The notes beneath the pieces were generated by a model that saw only the letters and a program-made list of their open reading frames with translations, ran no database searches and was not told the DNA's origin. From a bacterium (GTDB lineage Bacteria; Patescibacteriota; Saccharimonadia; Saccharimonadales; Saccharimonadaceae): DNA of 21,014 bases. Position 1 is the stretch's first letter. Each line of letters opens with the position of its first letter. Positions 1 through 7,359 of the stretch are shown one piece after another. The position numbers and the translations under genes are program-made. The stretch lies in assembly GCA_020626475.1 (NCBI GenBank), contig JAHKZT010000002.1, positions 1 to 21,014 of the forward strand, read 5' to 3'.

Positions 1-1174
1 TGTCGTCTTCGTCACACTTTTCCTTAGTAGGATCACACTTTGGATCTTCCTTACATTCACGCGTTACGTAAATCGTAGAACTATCATTAATTTCGCCGGC
101 ATTATGGTCGACATAAATCGTATTCTTAAATGCAGTCTTCGAATTACATTTTGCACTTGCTACTGCATTGCTATTTACTTTTACCTTGTAAGTAAGGGTC
201 GCAGTTGAGCCTTTGCCATAAAGGCCAGTATTAAAGCCTTTTTGGCCAATGATATCTTTCATCGTAAGACCATTCGGATTAGCGGAGTTAACGAGCTTAG
301 TAGTGCCGTTAACAAGCGTTACGCCAGATGGAAGCTTATCGTGAAAAGTAACATTCGTAAGATCGGTGGTGCCAGTATTCTCAAACTTAACTTTATAAGT
401 AAGAGTGTCGCCTGGCTTTGCATCTACCGTTTTGTAGAAGTTTTTACCATCTTTAGAAACAGTCTTGGTGACTTTAGCACCAACCTGCTCTGCACGAATC
501 CTGTAGATGATGTGGCCAGAATATTCCTCACAGCCTGGGATAGTACCGGAAAACTTATTGTGACCGATATACGCACCATCTTTACTAAAGAGCGACTCAG
601 GGATAACGGTGCCATTTAGGCCACCCTGGTTATAAATCTTTGCCGAACCTTCAACGTACTTAAGGACAACATCCTTAGTAGAATCAGTCGTAAAGATCGC
701 CTCATCCCATACTTCGAGTGGATTCGTATTCGTTGCAGAAATCACAGCGGATACTTTCGAAGATTTCTTCGAGCTAACTGTCCAGGAAGTCAAACCCGTA
801 GTAACACGCACACCACGAGCAATACCCTTTCCAGATTTGTTTAGGCTAGACTTTGCATCATTGTGATAGAAGATCCAAACCTGATATTCTTTGCCTGGCG
901 TTACCTTTACGGTGTCCGCTACGGCTTTTCCGGAGCCAACCTCGCCTACACGAACGAAGTTCGTTTCATTACCGACGACATTGTTATCGGTAATAGAGTT
1001 GAAAGTAGGTTCATCGGCAGGGTTCTTCATCGTATAAGTCTTACGACTTGGACCCCAGTTCGTACCGTTTGCTGCTGAGCTAGTCGCGAACGGCACAATT
1101 GCCGTAACCGCGACTGCTAGCAATGCAGCTACCGTCAGCCTCCGTTTAAATTTGATATTTGTTTGTTTTAGCAT
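1..1174 (-). CDS. Secreted DUF11-like surface protein, 3' end outside window
   Basis: Frame is open from ATG at 1174-1172 to the left edge, giving 391 visible residues. AGGAG lies 8 bases before the start. Residues 1-35 are a signal peptide: basic KFKRR, then a hydrophobic stretch (LTVAALLAVAVTAIVPFA), with likely cleavage after SAA at 33-35. Residues about 40-230 form a domain containing FVRVGE and a GKEYQVWIFYHNDA segment, a style I associate with CPR surface proteins. Residues about 231-372 look like a DUF11 repeat: GDTLTYKVKFENTG, then TDLTNVTFHDKLPSG. The visible end is Cys- and charge-rich (CKEDPKC, then EKCDED) and is probably a linker to further repeats or an anchor. It starts 32 bases after the 682-residue gene with no terminator between, so the two are probably cotranscribed. 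Exported surface protein is well supported; the ligand, attachment mode and true length are unknown. Confidence 0.85.
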   Translation of the reverse strand, partial: MLKQTNIKFKRRLTVAALLAVAVTAIVPFATSSAANGTNWGPSRKTYTMKNPADEPTFNSITDNNVVGNETNFVRVGEVGSGKAVADTVKVTPGKEYQVWIFYHNDAKSSLNKSGKGIARGVRVTTGLTSWTVSSKKSSKVSAVISATNTNPLEVWDEAIFTTDSTKDVVLKYVEGSAKIYNQGGLNGTVIPESLFSKDGAYIGHNKFSGTIPGCEEYSGHIIYRIRAEQVGAKVTKTVSKDGKNFYKTVDAKPGDTLTYKVKFENTGTTDLTNVTFHDKLPSGVTLVNGTTKLVNSANPNGLTMKDIIGQKGFNTGLYGKGSTATLTYKVKVNSNAVASAKCNSKTAFKNTIYVDHNAGEINDSSTIYVTRECKEDPKCDPTKEKCDEDD

Positions 1175-1206
1175 TTTTGTTACTCCTTTTTACTACCTCA
1201 GTTTGA

Positions 1207-3255
1207 CTAGAAGTCTCCGTTTGCGAATGCATTCGCAGCTTCATCGTCAGTCATCGTTTCGCTCGCCTGACCAGCTGAGCGGTCTTCATTTTCATTTGCC
1301 TGCTGTTGTGCAGCAGCGCCTGCTTCATCAGCATCGTGTTGCGCCTGATCTTCAGCGGTACGATTCACTTGGTCGCTAGTATTCTCGCCACCTGCACCAC
1401 CGTTATCTTCCGCTTCCTCGACTACTTCCGCTACGGTTCTGCCACTACCATCAGCACTCTGTTCATTAGTGTCCTGCGCGCCAACCTGCTCATTGCTGTC
1501 TGGAGCTTTTTCATTATGTTCGGCGCCGTCAGAGCCATCATTATTCTCGTTAGCGTCATAATTCGCTGTCTCGGCAGGCTTATCAGATACGGTACCATTC
1601 TGATCTTGCTGATCTACCGTCAGACCATCAAGCCCTTCCTCTACCTTATCCTGATCAAATGGCGTCTTCGAATGATCTTCTGGCGGAGTTTCCTTATCAT
1701 CTGGCGGAGTTTTCTTATCATCTGGCGGAGTATCTTCATCTTCTGGCGGGACTTGACGAACTGTCGTCGTAAAGTCAAACTCATCTAGTGGCTGGCCACC
1801 ACAGCGTTCCTTAAAGGTGAAGGTATCCGTATGCTCATTCTTGTTCTCGTCAATCCAGACGCGACGGACCGTATACACTTTTGTGCCGTCTTCTTGAGTA
1901 GTACAACCAACAACTTCAATATTACTCGTATCAGAATCGCCGGTCTCGAACTCAGAATCCATGAAGAAGTTATGGAACGTACCCGTAACAGAATCCTCAG
2001 TGAAACTGCCGTTTTCAAAGATAGACATTACGTAATCATAGACGCGCTGGTGCAAATCACCGTCTGCCTCCATTGCTTCGAGAAGGTCATCCGGATTGTC
2101 GAAACGAGCGCCATCAACACCGAAGCTCGGATCAGCGGTCTTTTCCTGCATATAGTAATAAGTAGCCGCCAACTGGCCTGGCTGGATCATACGATCGCCA
2201 AGCTCCTGACGCATCTCATTCTCAGAGAGATTGCTACCTAGGCTTTCGCCAAAGTTATGTTTTCCAAGTTTCTCGGAATTATAGGTCGAACCATCTTCGC
2301 TCGCAAACATACCATGATATGTAGAGCGATCATGAATCGATTCGTTCTCTTCCTGGTCGTCTTCAATTTCTTGAACAATCGGCGTAGTATTATCCTTAAC
2401 TTCCTGCTTGCCCTTCTTGCCACTTAAGCCGATACCAAGCACCGTCGCAAGCGCTAGCGCAACAACGATACCTCTAGTCGCGAGCTTCTTCAGGAATTTC
2501 TTACGTTCTTTTTTCTTCTCAGATTCAGGCTGATTACTATTTTCAATCCTATTAGCTTCTTCTGCTAACTCGGCCTCAGACTCGCCCCCGTCAATCTCTT
2601 CTTCGCCACCAGCGCCATTTGCGCGTTCGGCGGCAACACCGGCTGCTACACCTGCGGCAGCAGCAGCGGCGGCAGCAGCAGCGGCGGCAGCGGCGGCAGC
2701 GGCATTAGAATCATTGCTCTCGCCAGAATCGCTACTATTAGCATCTGGATTATGAGAAGCTGTTTCTGCCGGAGCTTCCGATGCTGCATTACTCTGGTTT
2801 TGCTGATCTACCGTTGAACCTTCAAGGCCCTGCTCAGCATCACTGCCGCTCATTGGCGTTTCCGGTTCATTTCCTGCATTCTTCAACGCATCAAGCAAAC
2901 GCTGCTGATCTTCAAGACTCCAGTCAAATACATCCATCGCATTAGAAACTGGCTTTTCGATCTTGCGCGCAGCTTTAAAAATGTCAGAAGTGTAATTTTG
3001 AGCAATCTCTTTATGGAGACGCTCAGCCTCTTTTGCTTCTGCACTCTCGGCATCTTCAGAACCCTCGGCCGTAGTATTATCTACTTCCGCAGGATTAACT
3101 TCCGTCGATAGTTCAGTGGATTCCGTAGGCTGTTCAGCCCCATCGCCGCCCTGATCTACTACCGCTAGCTCATTCTTGCCAGCATTTGGATCCATTAACC
3201 ATTTGCGGTCATCATCGCCACCGCTATTATCTGGTAATCTTGGTACTTCCGACAT
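1207..3255 (-). CDS. Single-pass membrane protein with acidic low-complexity tails, function unknown
   Basis: 682 residues, ATG start, AGGA about 9 bases upstream. Residues 1-245 are acidic and low in complexity and include an unbroken 17-alanine run (185-201). A basic patch (KKKERKKFLKK) precedes one membrane helix at about 261-279 (IVVALALATVLGIGL). The positive-inside rule therefore puts the N terminus in the cytoplasm and the C terminus outside. Residues about 310-500 look globular (ATYYYMQEKTADPSF, VRRVWIDENKNEHTDTF), with two cysteines near 449 and 484 that could form a disulphide. Next comes a Pro/Asp/Lys repeat (TPPDDK type, about 500-526), then an acidic Asn/Gln/Ala-rich tail to the stop. 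No cleavable signal peptide and no LPXTG motif were seen. A segment before the helix is repeated after it. I do not recognise a family. Expression with the secreted neighbour suggests a cell-surface role, but that is inference. Confidence 0.85.
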   Translation of the reverse strand: MSEVPRLPDNSGGDDDRKWLMDPNAGKNELAVVDQGGDGAEQPTESTELSTEVNPAEVDNTTAEGSEDAESAEAKEAERLHKEIAQNYTSDIFKAARKIEKPVSNAMDVFDWSLEDQQRLLDALKNAGNEPETPMSGSDAEQGLEGSTVDQQNQSNAASEAPAETASHNPDANSSDSGESNDSNAAAAAAAAAAAAAAAAAGVAAGVAAERANGAGGEEEIDGGESEAELAEEANRIENSNQPESEKKKERKKFLKKLATRGIVVALALATVLGIGLSGKKGKQEVKDNTTPIVQEIEDDQEENESIHDRSTYHGMFASEDGSTYNSEKLGKHNFGESLGSNLSENEMRQELGDRMIQPGQLAATYYYMQEKTADPSFGVDGARFDNPDDLLEAMEADGDLHQRVYDYVMSIFENGSFTEDSVTGTFHNFFMDSEFETGDSDTSNIEVVGCTTQEDGTKVYTVRRVWIDENKNEHTDTFTFKERCGGQPLDEFDFTTTVRQVPPEDEDTPPDDKKTPPDDKETPPEDHSKTPFDQDKVEEGLDGLTVDQQDQNGTVSDKPAETANYDANENNDGSDGAEHNEKAPDSNEQVGAQDTNEQSADGSGRTVAEVVEEAEDNGGAGGENTSDQVNRTAEDQAQHDADEAGAAAQQQANENEDRSAGQASETMTDDEAANAFANGDF
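1507..1650 (-). repeat. Intragenic duplicated segment, extracellular copy
   Basis: Encodes about residues 536-583 of the 682-residue membrane protein, including EEGLDGLTVDQQDQN and KPAETANYDANEN. It matches residues 138-184 of the same protein (EQGLEGSTVDQQNQS, APAETASHNPDAN). The DNA shares an exact block TTGCTGATCTACCGT (plus strand) with the other copy. Confidence 0.75.
1679..1750 (-). repeat. 21-bp tandem repeat coding for TPPDDK-type units
   Basis: Three 21-bp units beginning TCTGGCGGAGT on the plus strand start at 1679, 1700 and 1721. A fourth partial unit starts at 1742. They encode a seven-residue Pro/Asp/Lys repeat between the globular ectodomain and the C-terminal tail, probably an extended spacer. 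Tandem units like this can change copy number between strains. Confidence 0.85.
2653..2703 (-). repeat. Alanine codon tract (17 consecutive Ala)
   Basis: Seventeen consecutive GCN codons (GCC/GCT mixed, one GCA) encode Ala185-Ala201 of the 682-residue membrane protein, on the predicted cytoplasmic side. The mixed codons mean it is not a pure trinucleotide repeat, so the alanine run may be kept by selection. Its role is unknown. Confidence 0.9.
2704..2844 (-). repeat. Intragenic duplicated segment, cytoplasmic copy
   Basis: Encodes residues 138-184 of the 682-residue protein, directly before the alanine run. It is paralogous to the segment at 1507-1650, which lies on the other side of the predicted membrane helix. 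Confidence 0.75.
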
Positions 3256-3300
3256 TTCTCTTTTCCTGTTTATTGTTTATTTTTGACCTAATTTGGGTCC

Positions 3301-3330
3301 ATTTTACCACTAGCTTTTTAAAAATGTCAA
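3301..3330 (-). promoter_or_regulatory. Sigma-70-type promoter of the envelope cassette
   Basis: On the minus strand the -35 TTGACA (3330-3325) and -10 TAAAAT (3306-3301) are separated by 18 bases. The predicted transcript starts near 3294, giving a leader of about 39 bases before the ATG at 3255. The -35 matches consensus fully and the -10 at 5 of 6 positions. Confidence 0.75.
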
Positions 3331-3345
3331 GTACTTTTAGAACGC

Positions 3346-3385
3346 AAAAAGAGGACTGATTCGTTCTACGGATTAGTCCTCTTTT
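3346..3385 (-). terminator. Intrinsic terminator after the 86-residue gene
   Basis: Arms at 3347-3360 and 3372-3385 (AAAAGAGGACTAAT on one side) pair over about 14 bp with one G-U wobble. The loop is about 11 bases. A run of five T follows the GAGGAC arm on the minus strand. A/T runs flank both sides, so it could also act on plus-strand transcripts. It insulates the 86-residue unit from the downstream envelope promoter. Confidence 0.85.
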
Positions 3386-3587
3386 CTGGCTTTCGCCTAT
3401 TGTTTGATTTTAGAAACTCGCTTTTGTTCTGCTTTTAACTCGAACAAGTTTTTACATTGGCCTGTTCTCCTATTTTAAAGTTCGTGAATAAGTTTTTATC
3501 TTATAGGCATTTCCTTTCTTATTATTTCTTTATATTAATGTTCTATCGTATAGGCATTCTCCTCTATTCTTATGGCAAATTATTTAT
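3386..3587 (-). other. 3' region of the 86-residue gene with repeated SD-ATG elements
   Basis: No convincing protein gene lies here. On the minus strand, two near-identical blocks each hold a purine-rich SD-like sequence followed by a four-codon frame ATG-CCT-ATA-CGA/AGA-stop, at 3557-3543 and 3510-3496. Both would encode Met-Pro-Ile-Arg. The SD-like sequences sit only 1-3 bases before ATG, closer than is efficient. A third site has AGGAG nine bases before ATG-TAA, a start codon directly followed by a stop (near 3455). A small GGC-GAAA-GCC hairpin lies just before the terminator. This may be a long 3'UTR or a small RNA. Confidence 0.4.
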
Positions 3588-3848
3588 TTACCGGCTAAAG
3601 AGAGCGAAGATTGCGTGGCCGCGTTTTTTATCGGCCTTTTCGCGCGCTTTACGCATCTCTATCAAGGCTTTCGCCTGGTCAGATATTTCTTTATTGCTAC
3701 TGTCATATTCGTCTGGATCAATACCACTTTCATATTCGATCGCACTATACATGTCTTGCGCTTGATCCATTTCTTCGTCGTTATAATGTTCTTTTGCCTG
3801 TTCCGGGATTGCAAATTCCTTGCTACCCATTTCAAATTTGTTTGCCAT
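3588..3848 (-). CDS. Hypothetical 86-residue protein
   Basis: Not recognised. It begins MANKFEMGSKEFAIPEQ, has an acidic Tyr/Asp-rich middle (DQAQDMYSAIEYESGIDPDE), and ends in a probable basic helix (ALIEMRKAREKADKKRGH) plus AIFALFSR. There are no cysteines, signal peptide or membrane helix. The frame stays open upstream to about 3980. I chose the ATG at 3848 because the stretch above contains the promoter boxes, and because AAAGGA precedes this ATG, though with a long spacing of about 13 bases. No upstream ATG has a ribosome binding site. The gene is monocistronic, bounded by the ileS terminator upstream and its own terminator. The strong tandem promoters suggest high expression of this protein or of its leader RNA. 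Function unknown. Confidence 0.65.
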   Translation of the reverse strand: MANKFEMGSKEFAIPEQAKEHYNDEEMDQAQDMYSAIEYESGIDPDEYDSSNKEISDQAKALIEMRKAREKADKKRGHAIFALFSR

Positions 3849-3951
3849 ATTTATTTTTATTTTCCTTTCGTTTTTGGCTAGTCTCCTTCCGATACCCTTT
3901 GGAATTTGATTTTCGTTTTTGTGTTGCGCTTTTGTTTGCTCAACTGTCTTC

Positions 3952-3980
3952 ATGCTATCATACTTATGCTTTTTTGTCAA
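3952..3980 (-). promoter_or_regulatory. Promoter P2 of the 86-residue gene
   Basis: On the minus strand TTGACA (3980-3975), a 17-base spacer, then TAGCAT (3957-3952). The predicted start near 3945 gives a leader of about 97 bases before the ATG at 3848, long enough to hold a regulatory structure. Confidence 0.6.
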
Positions 3981-3985
3981 TAGTG

Positions 3986-4013
3986 ATTATGCTTTATTTT
4001 GAAATTTTGTCAA
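3986..4013 (-). promoter_or_regulatory. Promoter P1 of the 86-residue gene
   Basis: A second perfect TTGACA (4013-4008) is followed after 16 bases by CATAAT (3991-3986). It lies directly upstream of P2, making a tandem pair in very A/T-rich DNA. Confidence 0.55.
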
Positions 4014-4040
4014 ATTTAACAGAGGTAAAATCCCCCTTGC

Positions 4041-4086
4041 AAAAATCAAAAAATATTTCCACCGCCCTGCTGGACCGTGGAAATAT
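4041..4086 (-). terminator. Intrinsic terminator of ileS
   Basis: On the minus strand a perfect 10-bp stem (ATATTTCCAC at 4086-4077 with GTGGAAATAT at 4062-4053) is followed by a T-rich run (TTTTTTGATTTTT). It lies about 30 bases after the ileS stop. Confidence 0.9.
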
Positions 4087-4117
4087 ATATCACTAATCGC
4101 TTAATTATTCGCGACTA

Positions 4118-7100
4118 TTACGCTTTTTCTATGCTAATCGTGACGTTTTTGCCTTCTACCTTCACGATCTCATCATAAGCATAGTTATCATTCGTAAGCT
4201 CAGTCGCAAGCACTTCGTTCTTCAAAACCTCGACATATGCCTCTGGGACATCACACGAGACGCTAAGCTTGATACGATCATCGACATTGAGACCGGCTTT
4301 CTTGCGCGCAGACTGAACGAAGCGAATCAACTCACGAACAAAGCCCTCTTCGCGAAGTTCGTCGGTTAGCTTCTTGTCGAGTGCAAGTTCCTTACCGTGC
4401 TCAACCTTCTTTACGTTAACTTCCTCAGCAATAATTTGCTCATAGAAATCATCCAACTTCTCGCCACCATAGGTTAAGCTTGCGAGCGGCTGACGTACCT
4501 TAATTTGACCAAACTCATCATTACGGTCCATACGTACCGCCAAGCCTTCCGTAATAATAGCGCGACAATCCGCCATCTTAGCGATTGCACTCTCGTCAAT
4601 CTTACCGGCTGCTGGCCAATCCTGAAGGTGCACGCTCTCGCCGCCCATCATATTCTGCCAGAGCTCCTCTGCGAGGAATGGCGTAAATGGCGCAATGATT
4701 AACGCGAGATAGCTCAAGACATAATGCAATGTCTCATAAGCTTCAGCCTTGTCACTGCCAGATTCAGACTTCCAGAAACGACGACGGCTACGGCGTACGA
4801 ACCAGTTTGAAAGGTCGTCTACAAACGGCAAGATGCCGCCAGTTGCTAGAGGCAAGTTATATTTCTCCATGCCATCCGTAATCTCATCTCGCAACTGATA
4901 GAGGCGCGCCACAATCCAGGCATCAAGCGGATTTTCAAGCTTAGCTGGCGCCTCAAGCTTATCACCCTTAAACTCCCAGCCATCTACCTCAGCGTACATC
5001 GTAAAGAAGTCATAGACATTCCAAATCATCGTAAGTTTACGTGCCGTATCTGAAACGTCCTTATCGATTAGCGCAAAGTCCTCACCGGCGAGCACCGGGC
5101 TAGAAAGCATCACAAAACGAAGCGCATCTGCAGAATACTGGTCCATCAAAACGTTTGGATCAGTATAGTTGCCAAGCGACTTACTCATCTTGCGACCATC
5201 ATTACCAGCGAGTGTACCAGTAGTAATCACGTTCTTATAAGCCTTGTCGCCAAAGAGCGCGGTGTTTACTGCATGAACATAATAGAACCATGCACGCACC
5301 TGACCAACATACTCTACGATAAAGTCTGCCGGATAGTTGGCCTCGAATTTTTCTTTATTCTCGAACGGATAATGAAGCTGCGCAAAAGGCATCGAGCCAG
5401 ATTCGAACCAGCAGTCGAGCACCTTATCGACGCGTGTAAAGTGTTGCTTTACGACAGCCATCGGACCACGCGGAATTGGTTCACCCTGGGCATGTTTATC
5501 TAGGATTTCCTGCCACTCTTTATACGCCTTCTCAGCATCTTTATCACTGAGCGGACGCACAGACTTCTTGCCATTCGAAAGCATTACACAGTAAGCATCG
5601 AACTCAACCGCATCAATCCATGGACGATGATAATCTTCGAGGCGCTGACCAGAATACTCTTCGAGCTCATCATAGGAACCAAAGGCGTGCAGATACTCAC
5701 CGTCTTCACTCTTCCAAACCGGCATCGCCGTTGCCCAGAAACGATCGCGGCTAAGGTTCCAATCTGGAGCCTGCTCAATATTCTTCGCAAAACGACCATG
5801 CTTTAAGTGCTCCGGGAACCAGTTAATCTCCTCGTTCTTCTCGAGCATCAAAGGTTTACTGCCCTCAATATCAAAGAACCAGCTCGGAATTGCGCGATAC
5901 ATAATACGCTGTTTGCTACGCGGATTGAATGGATATTCATGCTTGATATATTCAATCTTCCAGATAACACCCTTTTCTTCGAGGCATTTCGCGATGAACT
6001 TGTTTGCCGACCAGACCTCGAGACCATTCTCATCCGTATCACGTACGCCAATCTCATGCAACTTCTCTGCCCACTCTGGGAAGTAATAGCCATTGTCATC
6101 AATCGTATGACGCACTGGAATGCCATGCTTCTTGCCGAGTGCAAAGTCATCTTCGCCATAAGCCGGAGCAATGTGTACGATACCAGTACCATCTTCCGCA
6201 GAGACAAAGTCCGCCGCCCATACCTTGTGCGCATTTTCATTTTGCGAAATTTCGTCATTCATCTCAAAGAGCGGCTCATATTTCTTCCCAACAAGCTCAC
6301 CGCCCTTAAATACCTTCTCTGGGGCCGCAAAATCGTCGCCAAGCACTTTCTCGGCCAAAACCTTAGCAAGTATTACCTTTTTATCACCAAGCTTATAGAG
6401 GCCATACTCGAGCTTCTCAGACACCGCAAGCGCCATGTTGGCAGGAAGCGTCCACGGCGTTGTTGTCCATGCCATGATGTATTCGTCTGAATCAGCTAGC
6501 TTAAATAGCGTAAACGCACTCGGGTCGGTCACGGTCTGGTACGCGTCGTTATCCATCGTAACTTCTGCCTTAGAAACAGGGGTCGCAAACTTCGTATCAT
6601 ACATCAAGACCTTCTCGCCCTCGTAAATCTTCCCCTTCTCATAAAGAGTCTTGAAGGCCCACCAAACTGACTCCATAAAATCCTTATTCATCGTACGATA
6701 GCAGTTGTCAAAATCCACCCAGCGGCCAATACGATCAATCGTGCCACGCCAAGTTTCAGAATTCGCCACCATTGATTCGCGAGCTTTAACGATATAGTCC
6801 TCGAGAGAAATCTTCGTGCCGATGTCGCGACGATCAGTAATACCAAGCTGCTTTTCAACAAAGTTCTCAGCTGGAAGACCATGGCAATCCCAGCCCCAAC
6901 GGCGCTCAACATGCTTACCATTCATTGTCCAGAAACGTGGTACAGCATCCTTCACAACTGACGACAACAAAGTACCATGATGTGGCATACCGGTAATAAA
7001 TGGAGGGCCGTCATAAAAAACATACGAATTCTTCGCATCGCGATTATCGACGGATTTTTCGAAAGTTTTATTTTTCTTCCAAAAATCAATGAGTGCTTTT

Positions 7101-7144
7101 TCATACTCACTTGCACGACGTCGTACACCATATTTATATTTCAT
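4118..7144 (-). CDS. ileS: Isoleucyl-tRNA synthetase, IleS2 (eukaryotic-like) type
   Basis: Class I synthetase that charges tRNA-Ile in the cytoplasm; 1008 residues from ATG at 7144, with AAAGGAG 8 bases upstream. A longer in-frame reading from 7258 is open, but it runs through the T-box leader and is not coding. The nucleotide-binding signature is at residues 46-58 (GPPFITGMPHHGT). GWDCHGLPAE follows at 85-94, as in IleS2 enzymes. The CP1 editing domain carries AWTTTPWTLPAN and GTGIVHIAPAYGEDDF. KMSKS is at 652-656. The anticodon-binding C-terminal part lacks the four-cysteine zinc finger of classical bacterial IleS1. IleS2 enzymes are often resistant to mupirocin, but resistance here is only inferred. 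Odd point: the HIGH position reads HHGT, so its final histidine is replaced. Expression is probably controlled by uncharged tRNA-Ile through the leader. Confidence 0.97.
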   Translation of the reverse strand: MKYKYGVRRRASEYEKALIDFWKKNKTFEKSVDNRDAKNSYVFYDGPPFITGMPHHGTLLSSVVKDAVPRFWTMNGKHVERRWGWDCHGLPAENFVEKQLGITDRRDIGTKISLEDYIVKARESMVANSETWRGTIDRIGRWVDFDNCYRTMNKDFMESVWWAFKTLYEKGKIYEGEKVLMYDTKFATPVSKAEVTMDNDAYQTVTDPSAFTLFKLADSDEYIMAWTTTPWTLPANMALAVSEKLEYGLYKLGDKKVILAKVLAEKVLGDDFAAPEKVFKGGELVGKKYEPLFEMNDEISQNENAHKVWAADFVSAEDGTGIVHIAPAYGEDDFALGKKHGIPVRHTIDDNGYYFPEWAEKLHEIGVRDTDENGLEVWSANKFIAKCLEEKGVIWKIEYIKHEYPFNPRSKQRIMYRAIPSWFFDIEGSKPLMLEKNEEINWFPEHLKHGRFAKNIEQAPDWNLSRDRFWATAMPVWKSEDGEYLHAFGSYDELEEYSGQRLEDYHRPWIDAVEFDAYCVMLSNGKKSVRPLSDKDAEKAYKEWQEILDKHAQGEPIPRGPMAVVKQHFTRVDKVLDCWFESGSMPFAQLHYPFENKEKFEANYPADFIVEYVGQVRAWFYYVHAVNTALFGDKAYKNVITTGTLAGNDGRKMSKSLGNYTDPNVLMDQYSADALRFVMLSSPVLAGEDFALIDKDVSDTARKLTMIWNVYDFFTMYAEVDGWEFKGDKLEAPAKLENPLDAWIVARLYQLRDEITDGMEKYNLPLATGGILPFVDDLSNWFVRRSRRRFWKSESGSDKAEAYETLHYVLSYLALIIAPFTPFLAEELWQNMMGGESVHLQDWPAAGKIDESAIAKMADCRAIITEGLAVRMDRNDEFGQIKVRQPLASLTYGGEKLDDFYEQIIAEEVNVKKVEHGKELALDKKLTDELREEGFVRELIRFVQSARKKAGLNVDDRIKLSVSCDVPEAYVEVLKNEVLATELTNDNYAYDEIVKVEGKNVTISIEKA

Positions 7145-7169
7145 GCCCACATCTCCTTTCTTTTTGAAC

Positions 7170-7353
7170 AAAAAAATTCCAATTTGCATTGGAACTCCTT
7201 GGAGCGGTACCATCCAATTTCCGAACCTGAACAATTCGGCACTCACTTCATCTCTCACGCGGATTCACGAACGGTTCTAATCGACCTGCCCTCGCAGTCC
7301 TGGCACGTCTTTCTTCCATTAGCTCGCAGTTGATAGCTGCTCAAACGCTTTAT
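7170..7353 (-). promoter_or_regulatory. T-box riboswitch controlling ileS (AUC specifier, transcription attenuation)
   Basis: Minus-strand leader of ileS. Parts visible in order: a short hairpin with GCAG (7340-7337) and CTGC (7329-7326) around loop CTATCAA, which contains the isoleucine codon ATC (7334-7332); Stem II closed by CTAAT (7322-7318) and ATTAG (7281-7277), with an inner helix TGCC/GGCA; Stem III, CCGAA/TTCGG, within 7221-7239; and the antiterminator. The antiterminator has helix ATTGGA (7218-7213) with TCCAAT (7193-7188), the conserved bulge TGGTACC (7212-7206), and inner helix GCTC/GAGT with loop CAAG. The same TCCAAT alternatively pairs downstream in a terminator, TTCCAAT-GCAA-ATTGGAA followed by seven T (7176-7170). 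The U in UGGU would pair with discriminator base A73 of tRNA-Ile. Uncharged tRNA-Ile should therefore favour readthrough into ileS. Confidence 0.92.
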
Positions 7354-7359
7354 ACAAAA

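Noticed and set aside
242-1078. Plus-strand open frames opposite the DUF11-like gene.
   Set aside because: The minus strand reads as one secreted protein with a signal peptide and ribosome binding site; the plus frames have neither.
1679-1750. Regular 21-bp repeats considered as a CRISPR array.
   Set aside because: The repeats are directly adjacent with no spacers, are in frame and code for a Pro/Asp/Lys peptide.
3346-3385. Hairpin considered as a toxin-antitoxin or attachment-site repeat.
   Set aside because: The 14-bp stem with a T run and its place after a gene fit an intrinsic terminator; no integrase or toxin gene is near.
3849-3980. A longer 130-residue form of the 86-residue protein.
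   Set aside because: The added codons cover both promoter boxes, and no upstream ATG has a ribosome binding site.
5807-6490. Long plus-strand frame opposite ileS.
   Set aside because: It is a mirror of the ileS reading frame, with no start signal or recognisable domain.
7145-7258. A longer N terminus for IleRS starting at 7258.
   Set aside because: This stretch is the T-box antiterminator and terminator; the ATG at 7144 has a proper ribosome binding site and begins the family sequence.
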